Assembly (NCBI GenBank): GCA_903859795.1
Contig: CAIOOC010000443.1
Location: 1-8,514 of the forward strand
DNA from: an uncultured Bacteroidia bacterium
Lineage (GTDB): Bacteria > Bacteroidota > Bacteroidia > Bacteroidales > Prolixibacteraceae
Direction: 5' to 3'
DNA length: 8,514 nt
In this document: positions 1 to 5,757 of the stretch, one piece after another
How the letters are laid out: each line of letters opens with the position of its first letter
How positions within the stretch are numbered: position 1 is the first letter of the stretch
Program-made: the position numbers and the translations under genes
Notes under the pieces: model-generated
Seen by the model: only the letters and a program-made list of their open reading frames with translations
The model's database searches: none
What the model was told of the DNA's origin: nothing

Positions 1-110
1 CTGTTTCTTTTATCGATGCCTTTTCTTCCACAAACCTTTCACTGGCTTATAATACCACTTTGTTTGGTGATTTTGATGCGCTCCGGCATAGGGTATCTCA
101 GGCCCCGTAA
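1..110 (+). CDS. Possible 3' end of an unrecognised gene, cut by the window edge
   Basis: The third forward frame is open from base 3 to a TAA at 108-110, giving 35 residues that include SLAYNTTLFGDFDALRHRV and end in VSQAP. I do not recognise the family. Many codons begin with G or A, as expected for real coding sequence, and the stop leaves a plausible 120-base gap before the mutS promoter. The first forward frame is also open, to a TGA at 121-123, and gives a hydrophobic peptide that could be the end of a membrane protein. Only one of the two can be real; I prefer the third frame on codon character alone. The start lies outside the window. Confidence 0.35.
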   Translation, partial: VSFIDAFSSTNLSLAYNTTLFGDFDALRHRVSQAP

Positions 111-230
111 TGTAAGGGCTTGATATATTGGTTTTATGTCTTTGAAACTGATGAGATAAAATTGTTATTCTTTATTGAAAATTCCCGGTTAAACCCCTCG
201 TCTGAAAACTATTTTTTCAGCTGATTGTCT

Positions 231-238
231 TATATTTG
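231..238 (+). promoter_or_regulatory. Probable mutS promoter, Bacteroidota -7 element
   Basis: TATATTTG fits the TAnnTTTG consensus of Bacteroidota housekeeping promoters. Transcription would begin near base 245, about 25 bases before the TTG proposed as the mutS start. The identical octamer lies the same distance before mscL. I see no convincing -33 box, only a T-rich tract around 212-217. Confidence 0.55.
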
Positions 239-268
239 TTTAATCGTATATCCTTTAAACCAACTACT

Positions 269-2887
269 TTGACACAACAACCAAATAAGTATGCAGAGAC
301 ACCGCTGATGAAGCAGTATTATGCCGTTAAAAATAAATATCCTGATGCGGTATTGCTTTTTCGGGTAGGTGATTTTTACGAAACATTTGGTGAGGATGCG
401 ATTAAAGCATCCGGCATCCTGGGAATTACCCTCACACGGCGTGCCAATGGGTCAGCGAGCTTTGTCGAATTGGCTGGTTTCCCCTATCATGCCCTTGATA
501 CTTATCTTCCAAAACTTGTACGTGCAGGTCAACGTGTGGCGATATGCGAACAACTTGAAGATCCAAAATTAACCAAAAATATTGTCAAACGGGGAATCAC
601 TGAGTTGGTGACACCAGGAGTTTCAATTGATGACAATGTACTTGAAAATCGGGAGAATAATTTTCTTGCCTCTGTTCATATCGATAAAACATTGGCAGGA
701 GTGGCATTTCTCGATATCTCCACCGGCGAATTTCTGACAGCTGAAGGGTCGTTTGAATACATTGATAAATTACTGAATAGTTTTCAGCCAAAAGAGGTGC
801 TTTTTCAAAAGGGGAAGGAAAAATTGTTTATCGAGCTTTTTGGAAGTAAGTTCTATACCTATAAACTTGACGACTGGATTTATACTGACGATGCTGCCAA
901 TGATCGTCTCCTGCGTCATTTCGAAACTGTTTCGCTCAAAGGATTTGGTGTTCAGGCACTTCAACTGGGGATTATCTCTTCGGGAGCCATTCTCCATTAT
1001 CTTGATTTTACCCAACATTCCCAGCTACAACATATCTCAGCTCTGTCCAGAATTGAGGAGGATCGTTATGTTTGGCTGGATCGGTTTACAGTTCGCAATC
1101 TTGAACTTTTTCATACAATAAATGAAGGGGCAAAAACCCTGGTCCAGGTGATTGACCGTACTATTTCTCCAATGGGAGCACGCCTTTTAAAACGGTGGGT
1201 AGCACTTCCGCTAAAAGATATTCAACGGATTAATGACAGGCTTGATGTTGTTCAGAAATTTTCAGAACAGGCAGAATTAAAGGTTGAAATTGAAGATAAA
1301 CTCCGGCACATTGGTGATCTGGAACGGATAATTTCAAAAGCCGCAGTAGGTCGTGTTAATCCGCGCGAAGTAATACAGCTTAAGGTTGCCCTTAACGCTA
1401 TAGGGCCGGTGAAGGAGTTATGCGCTTTATCAGGGAATGGGGTATTGATTCGGCTTGCTGAGCAACTTAATCCATGTCTGACTATTAAGGAACGGATTGA
1501 AAGGGAGCTTTTTCCTGATCCTCCAATGATGATCGTTAAAGGTCATGTGATTGCAAAGGGCGTATCAGAAGAGCTCGATGAATTGCGCGACCTGGCCTTC
1601 TCTGGCAAGGATTACCTGCAAAAGATGCAGGAACGTGAAATTCTGGCTACCGGAATTACCTCCTTGAAGATTGCTTTTAACAATGTTTTCGGTTATTACA
1701 TCGAAGTCAGGAATGTTCACAAGGACAAAGTTCCAGATAACTGGATCCGGAAACAGACACTTGTGAGCGCAGAACGTTATATCACTGAGGAACTTAAAAA
1801 TTACGAATCAAAGATTCTTGGCGCTGAAGAGAAAATACTAGCCATTGAGACCCGCTTATATGGTGAACTGGTTTCAGCATTAACCGAATATATCCAGGCG
1901 ATACAATTGAATGCTGCAGTGCTGGCTCAGATAGATTGTCTACTCTCTTTTGCGACGATTGCAATGGAACACAAGTACAATCGGCCAGAAATGAATGATT
2001 CACAAATTATAGACATAAAGGATGGTCGTCATCCTGTTATAGAACAGGCACTTCCAATTGGCGAGAAGTATATTGCAAACGATGTCTATCTTGATAATGA
2101 CGAACAACAGGTCATTATCATTACCGGTCCCAATATGGCAGGGAAATCGGCGTTGCTTCGTCAAACTGCATTGATTGTCCTTATGGCCCAAATGGGATCA
2201 TTTGTCCCTGCAGAGGCTGCAAAGATTGGATATGTGGATAAAATATTCACGCGGGTTGGGGCTTCGGACAACATCTCACTGGGGGAATCGACATTTATGG
2301 TGGAGATGAATGAAGCTGCAAGTATCCTGAATAATATGTCGGAGCGCAGTTTGATTTTGCTTGATGAGCTGGGACGTGGTACAAGTACCTATGATGGGAT
2401 TTCAATAGCCTGGTCGATTGTAGAATATATCCATGAGCATCCCAAGGGGAGGGCAAAAACCCTGTTTGCAACCCATTATCATGAGTTAAACGAAATGGAG
2501 AAGTCATTTGGCAGAGTACGCAATTTTAATGTAACTGTTAAAGAAGTAGGGAATAAGGTTATATTTCTGCGTAAGCTTGTCAGAGGAGGCAGTAATCACA
2601 GTTTTGGTATACATGTGGCACAAATGGCGGGAATGCCCAAAAGTGTTGTGAACAGGGCAGGAGAGATCCTCAAACAACTCGAACTTGCCAACAGAAAGGA
2701 ACTGCCAGCCAAAAGGGTAAAGGATTTGGCTGAGATGCGTGAAGGTTTTCAGCTCAGCTTCTTTCAACTTGACGATCCGGTACTCAAACAGATCAGGGAT
2801 GAGATCAAGAATCTCGATGTAAATAACCTGACGCCGATGGAGGCACTAAATAAACTAAACGACATACAAAAGATTATAGGGAAATAA
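269..2887 (+). CDS. mutS: DNA mismatch repair protein MutS
   Basis: MutS binds mismatched or looped DNA as a clamp-like dimer and recruits MutL in an ATP-dependent way. The TTG start at 269 gives 872 residues, normal for the family, beginning MTQQPNKYAETPLMKQYY. With this start the mismatch-reading Phe-x-Glu motif (GDFYE) falls at F36 and E38, the same numbering as Escherichia coli MutS. The connector, lever and clamp domains follow. The ATPase has Walker A GPNMAGKS (about 620-627), Walker B ending LLDE (699-700), the signature GRGTSTYDG and the His-loop ATHYHE (H736). Near the C-terminus QLSFF (828-832) resembles a beta-clamp binding motif, before a final helical segment like the tetramerisation region. 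The frame is also open from a TTG at 236, but that overlaps the likely promoter. The first ATG (308) would remove the family's conserved ETPLM segment. No mutL is in view. Function is certain; the exact start is not. Confidence 0.97.
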   Translation: MTQQPNKYAETPLMKQYYAVKNKYPDAVLLFRVGDFYETFGEDAIKASGILGITLTRRANGSASFVELAGFPYHALDTYLPKLVRAGQRVAICEQLEDPKLTKNIVKRGITELVTPGVSIDDNVLENRENNFLASVHIDKTLAGVAFLDISTGEFLTAEGSFEYIDKLLNSFQPKEVLFQKGKEKLFIELFGSKFYTYKLDDWIYTDDAANDRLLRHFETVSLKGFGVQALQLGIISSGAILHYLDFTQHSQLQHISALSRIEEDRYVWLDRFTVRNLELFHTINEGAKTLVQVIDRTISPMGARLLKRWVALPLKDIQRINDRLDVVQKFSEQAELKVEIEDKLRHIGDLERIISKAAVGRVNPREVIQLKVALNAIGPVKELCALSGNGVLIRLAEQLNPCLTIKERIERELFPDPPMMIVKGHVIAKGVSEELDELRDLAFSGKDYLQKMQEREILATGITSLKIAFNNVFGYYIEVRNVHKDKVPDNWIRKQTLVSAERYITEELKNYESKILGAEEKILAIETRLYGELVSALTEYIQAIQLNAAVLAQIDCLLSFATIAMEHKYNRPEMNDSQIIDIKDGRHPVIEQALPIGEKYIANDVYLDNDEQQVIIITGPNMAGKSALLRQTALIVLMAQMGSFVPAEAAKIGYVDKIFTRVGASDNISLGESTFMVEMNEAASILNNMSERSLILLDELGRGTSTYDGISIAWSIVEYIHEHPKGRAKTLFATHYHELNEMEKSFGRVRNFNVTVKEVGNKVIFLRKLVRGGSNHSFGIHVAQMAGMPKSVVNRAGEILKQLELANRKELPAKRVKDLAEMREGFQLSFFQLDDPVLKQIRDEIKNLDVNNLTPMEALNKLNDIQKIIGK

Positions 2888-2897
2888 ACTTATTTCC
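2880..2897 (+). repeat. Small stem-loop over the mutS stop codon
   Basis: GGAAATAA (2880-2887) is followed after two bases by its exact reverse complement TTATTTCC (2890-2897). The left arm contains the mutS TAA. Because a two-base loop is too tight, about seven pairs with a four-base loop would form. It stands directly before the long hairpin and may add to 3' end formation or mRNA stability. Confidence 0.5.
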
Positions 2898-2901
2898 GGG
2901 C

Positions 2902-2948
2902 TAGTCACCGGGTGAGTGTTCAGGTCCTGGATACTCACCCGGTGACTA
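2902..2948. terminator. Long stem-loop between convergent mutS and amt, likely shared 3' end
   Basis: TAGTCACCGGGTGAGT (2902-2917) has a perfect 16-base inverted copy at 2933-2948. On the forward transcript pairing can continue inward through G-U, U-A, U-G, C-G, A-U and G-C, giving about 22 pairs around a three-base loop (2924-2926). On the reverse transcript the two G-U pairs become C-A mismatches, so the inner part is weaker. It lies between the mutS stop and the amt stop, only three bases from the latter, which fits a two-way terminator or RNA-protecting hairpin. Neither side has a U-run, so it is not a textbook intrinsic terminator. Confidence 0.65.
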
Positions 2949-2951
2949 ACA

Positions 2952-4184
2952 TTAAATTACCCTTGCAACTTCACCGTGCATGTGCAGATCAAGACCACTT
3001 TTCTGAATAGCATCTGTCACTTTTACAGGAACAAAGCGATTTATTGCGTGGAGCATTATCCATGTGAATGAGCTTGCCCAGACAATGGCGAATAAGAGGG
3101 CAATAAACTCCTTTGTGATTAATCCAAAACCTCCTCCATAAAACAAACCGTTTTCCGTCCCCGGATTAATTGCCGCGGTGGCAAAAATTCCAAGTAAAAT
3201 AGTTCCAAAGACTCCGCCAACTCCATGGACACCCCAAACATCGAGCGCATCGTCCCATTTCATCCGGTTTTTAAACTCGACGGCCATGTAACAGACAATA
3301 CCCGACATCATCCCTATACAGGCTGCTGAGCCGACAGTGACATAACCTGCTGCTGGTGTAATTGTCGCCAGACCGGCTACAGCTCCTGTCATTAATCCGA
3401 TGAATGAGGGTTTTTTCTTGCTTCCGTTCCATTCAATCATCAGCCAGGTTATTGCCGCAAATGAAGCAGATACGTCGGTGTTGATAAAGGCTGCAACAGT
3501 GATCTCATTCATATCAAGTTCGCTTCCGGCATTAAATCCGTACCAACCAAACCATAAAAGTGTTGTCCCAATTGCAACAAGAGGAATATTATTCGGTTCA
3601 TGCTCTCCCCCTTTTCTTTTCCCAACATAAATTGTGGCGACAAGCGCAGCAAATCCTGCAGTCGCATGAACCACGATACCTCCTGCAAAATCGAGCACTC
3701 CCCATTGCTGGAGGATTCCTCCACCCCAGATCATATGAACAAACGGGTAGTACACAAGTATCTGCCAGAAAATCAAAAAGATAACATAAGCCTTAAAAGT
3801 AACCCGGTTGATTATTGCTCCCGTTATCAGGGCCGGGGTTATGATTGCAAACATCATCTGATAAGCGAAAAAGACATATTCCGGAAAGGCTTTACCGGTC
3901 ATCATGGTTTTAGGAGTAATTCCGTTTAGGAAAGCTTTATCCAAGTTGCCGATAATTCCAAAGAGATCAGTACCATTAGCTAAAGTACCACTGAAACAGA
4001 GCGAATAGCCGAAGGTAAACCAAAGCACTGTTGTAAGCCCCAATGAGACAAAGCTTTGCATCATGATATTAAGAATATTCTTTTTATTGCCAAGCCCGCC
4101 ATAGAAAAACGACAACCCCGGTGTCATTAGCATTACAAGGCTTGTTGCTAAAATCATGAATGTTGTAACCCCTTTATCGATCAT
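2952..4184 (-). CDS. amt: Ammonium transporter, Amt family
   Basis: This inner-membrane channel of the Amt/Mep/Rh family takes up ammonium, normally as a homotrimer with one conduction pore per subunit. The 410 residues are strongly hydrophobic and match the 11-helix core without a cleaved signal peptide. Pore residues can be placed by comparison with E. coli AmtB: the twin histidines are H173 (in DFAGGIVVH) and H320 (in DVWGVHGVGG), the ammonium-site residues are W153 and S221, the phenylalanine gate is F112 and F217, and the conserved aspartate is D165. The C-terminal tail GLDLHMHGE (397-405) resembles the cytoplasmic GLD-x-x-x-HGE motif that takes part in control by PII proteins. The ATG at 4184 follows an A-rich leader without a Shine-Dalgarno sequence. 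No glnK/glnB gene adjoins it: mscL diverges upstream and the shared hairpin ends it downstream. Confidence 0.96.
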   Translation of the reverse strand: MIDKGVTTFMILATSLVMLMTPGLSFFYGGLGNKKNILNIMMQSFVSLGLTTVLWFTFGYSLCFSGTLANGTDLFGIIGNLDKAFLNGITPKTMMTGKAFPEYVFFAYQMMFAIITPALITGAIINRVTFKAYVIFLIFWQILVYYPFVHMIWGGGILQQWGVLDFAGGIVVHATAGFAALVATIYVGKRKGGEHEPNNIPLVAIGTTLLWFGWYGFNAGSELDMNEITVAAFINTDVSASFAAITWLMIEWNGSKKKPSFIGLMTGAVAGLATITPAAGYVTVGSAACIGMMSGIVCYMAVEFKNRMKWDDALDVWGVHGVGGVFGTILLGIFATAAINPGTENGLFYGGGFGLITKEFIALLFAIVWASSFTWIMLHAINRFVPVKVTDAIQKSGLDLHMHGEVARVI

Positions 4185-4218
4185 GTATTTAAGATTTTGT
4201 GTTTTTTAAAAAGTTGGG

Positions 4219-4226
4219 CAAAAATA
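4219..4226 (-). promoter_or_regulatory. Probable amt promoter, Bacteroidota -7 element
   Basis: On the reverse strand these bases read TATTTTTG, a match to TAnnTTTG. They end 34 bases before the amt ATG, close to the spacing seen for mutS and mscL, so transcription would start near 4212. No clear -33 element is visible. The whole region is AT-rich, which makes chance matches more likely. Confidence 0.45.
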
Positions 4227-4268
4227 TAATAAAATGACAATTATCATGTAAATTGTATGGTGTTTAGG

Positions 4269-4284
4269 TAAAAACATGTTTTTA
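4269..4284. promoter_or_regulatory. Perfect 16-base palindrome, candidate operator between amt and mscL
   Basis: TAAAAACATGTTTTTA is a perfect dyad centred at 4276/4277. It lies about 64 bases upstream of the inferred amt transcription start and about 115 bases upstream of that of mscL. A position near -64 would suit an activator of amt, for example a nitrogen-responsive regulator, but no regulator can be named from the site. AT-rich sequence produces such dyads by chance more often than balanced sequence. Confidence 0.35.
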
Positions 4285-4376
4285 AATAGGAAATTGCGAA
4301 ATTATGACAGGGTTTGAAATAAATATACAAATGGATATATTGGGAATATTACAACAAAAAGAAATCAAACAATAGC

Positions 4377-4384
4377 TATATTTG
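4377..4384 (+). promoter_or_regulatory. Probable mscL promoter, Bacteroidota -7 element
   Basis: TATATTTG is a perfect TAnnTTTG match and identical to the octamer before mutS. It ends 32 bases before the mscL ATG, predicting a transcription start near 4391 and a short A-rich leader with no Shine-Dalgarno sequence. No obvious -33 element is seen about 20 bases upstream. Confidence 0.6.
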
Positions 4385-4416
4385 GCATATAAATAAAAAA
4401 CTAAAATCAATTCAAT

Positions 4417-4845
4417 ATGGGAATGTTAAGCGAATTCAGACAATTTGCCATGCGTGGCAATGTTGTTGACCTGGCTGTGGGTGTGATCATCGGTGGAGCT
4501 TTTGGAAAGATAGTTTCCTCTTTTGTGGCAGATGTGTTAATGCCTCCAATTGGTGCATTACTTGGGGGAACTGATTTTACAGGATTAAAATTTGTAATTA
4601 AGGAAAAAGTTGTTGAAGCCGGAGGTAAGGTTGTTTCGCAACCAGTATCCATAAATTATGGAAATTTTATTCAGGTGACTATTGATTTTCTTATTATTGC
4701 ATTCTCTATCTTTATGATGATCAAGATGATGAATGCCATGATTAAAAAGAATATTCCTCCACCACCTCCGCCTGCTGAACCATCCAATGAAGAGAAATTA
4801 CTGATTGAGATTCGTGACCTTTTGAAATCGGGTACCCAAAACTAA
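4417..4845 (+). CDS. mscL: Large-conductance mechanosensitive channel MscL
   Basis: MscL forms a pentameric inner-membrane pore that opens under high membrane tension and releases solutes during osmotic downshock. The 142-residue length is usual. The N-terminal amphipathic helix (MGMLSEFRQFAMRGN) leads into the first membrane helix, NVVDLAVGVIIGGAFGK, at about 15-45. The constriction residues L19, G22 and V23 have the same numbers as in E. coli. A periplasmic loop (about 50-80) is followed by the second helix (about 82-105), rich in F, I and M. The cytoplasmic C-terminal helix EEKLLIEIRDLLK (125-137) is preceded by a linker with six consecutive prolines (114-119). The gene has its own promoter and diverges from amt. 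It runs towards the esterase gene with 14 bases between stops and no visible terminator. Confidence 0.97.
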   Translation: MGMLSEFRQFAMRGNVVDLAVGVIIGGAFGKIVSSFVADVLMPPIGALLGGTDFTGLKFVIKEKVVEAGGKVVSQPVSINYGNFIQVTIDFLIIAFSIFMMIKMMNAMIKKNIPPPPPPAEPSNEEKLLIEIRDLLKSGTQN

Positions 4846-4859
4846 TAATTGATTGAATC

Positions 4860-5726
4860 CTATTTTTGGTGGAATTCCTCTGAAACAAATTCCAAAACCT
4901 TCGGTAAGGCTTCGCGCCAGTAGGTCCAGTTGTGGGCTCCGTCTCGGGTGCGGTATTCATGAGGGATATCTTTTTTTCGCATCGCAATATGAATCAAAGA
5001 GTTCCCTTCATATAAGAAATCATCGTCACCACAGTCAATATACCAGCGTACAGCTTTTTTCTGATCGTCAGGCATCCTGTTAACAAGCTCTATGGCGTTG
5101 TGTTTGTCATAATATGCCTTAATCTTTGCTTCATCTGTAATTTCGGGATTGGTTTTCTTCATTCTTACCTTTGCCTCATCCATATTTAACGGGCCTACAA
5201 ATGCACTTAGCGGGCAGGCTGATGAGAATAGTTCCGGATGATGGAGTGCATACATAAATGATCCTCCGCCACCCATCGATAACCCTGCGACAGCGCGATA
5301 ATGCTTAACTGCTCTTATCCGGTATTGTTTTTCAATTGCCGGAATAAACTCCTGGAAGAAGAAGTCTTCATAGTTCCAGTTTCCGTCAATACTGTTAAAA
5401 TAACCCATCCTTCCCGTATCTGCATCAGGCATAACAATAATCATAGCAGTTGCTGTGCCATCTTCAATTGCTTTGTCTGCAATATGTTGAACCTCTCCAA
5501 ACTGGACCCAGCCTGTATGGTTGTCTGTTGCACCATGGAGCAGATAGAGAACAGGATAACTTCGCTGTGATGTTTCATAACCTGCCGGAAGATAAATGGC
5601 ATACTTCCGATCACTTTTAAGGATTTTACTCGGAATCGAAAGATCGTCAAAGACTTTGCTGGGTTGAGCAACGACAAATAAACCCGACAGGATAAAAAGG
5701 CCGGTCAACCAGAATGTTTTTTTCAT
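4860..5726 (-). CDS. Secreted esterase, esterase-D / CE1-like alpha/beta hydrolase
   Basis: The 288-residue protein starts with a Sec signal peptide (MKKTFWLTGLFILSGLFVVA, cleavage likely near A20/Q21) and has no lipoprotein cysteine, so a periplasmic place is likely. The mature part is an alpha/beta hydrolase of the putative esterase family (PF00756), which includes S-formylglutathione hydrolases and the CE1 feruloyl and acetyl-xylan esterases. The strand YPVLYLLHG (57-65) precedes the oxyanion region. S150 in GLSMGG is the nucleophile, D236 in CGDDDFLY is the best candidate acid, and H265 in DGAHNW is the base. Signal peptide and context favour removal of acyl groups from polysaccharide over formaldehyde detoxification. 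It lies 31 bases behind the beta-helix gene on the same strand and is probably the last gene of that operon. Which acyl group is removed cannot be read from the sequence. Confidence 0.88.
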   Translation of the reverse strand: MKKTFWLTGLFILSGLFVVAQPSKVFDDLSIPSKILKSDRKYAIYLPAGYETSQRSYPVLYLLHGATDNHTGWVQFGEVQHIADKAIEDGTATAMIIVMPDADTGRMGYFNSIDGNWNYEDFFFQEFIPAIEKQYRIRAVKHYRAVAGLSMGGGGSFMYALHHPELFSSACPLSAFVGPLNMDEAKVRMKKTNPEITDEAKIKAYYDKHNAIELVNRMPDDQKKAVRWYIDCGDDDFLYEGNSLIHIAMRKKDIPHEYRTRDGAHNWTYWREALPKVLEFVSEEFHQK

Positions 5727-5757
5727 ACTTAATTTTTTTAATGTATTGGATTCGTTA

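Noticed and set aside
202..220. Inverted repeat CTGAAAA/TTTTCAG with a five-base loop, as a terminator for the upstream gene
   Set aside because: The stem is short and AT-rich with no U-run after it, and it lies over 90 bases past the possible upstream stop. It could be chance.
236..268. Extra 11 N-terminal residues of MutS from a TTG at 236
   Set aside because: The codon lies inside a likely -7 promoter element, and the added residues match nothing typical of MutS N-termini.
3600..3929. Forward open frame of 109 codons antisense to amt
   Set aside because: It mirrors the amt reading frame. The peptide shows no domain, and amt is certain from its pore residues.
4322..4341. AATATA/TATATT inverted repeat upstream of mscL
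   Set aside because: Six AT-only pairs around an eight-base loop are expected by chance in such AT-rich sequence.
4407..4652. Reverse open frame opposite mscL
   Set aside because: The peptide is low-complexity, rich in P, T and N, and is the shadow of the highly conserved MscL N-terminus.
4860..5726. Esterase as a cytoplasmic S-formylglutathione hydrolase
   Set aside because: It has a clear signal peptide and lies in a glycan-degrading operon, which does not fit formaldehyde detoxification.
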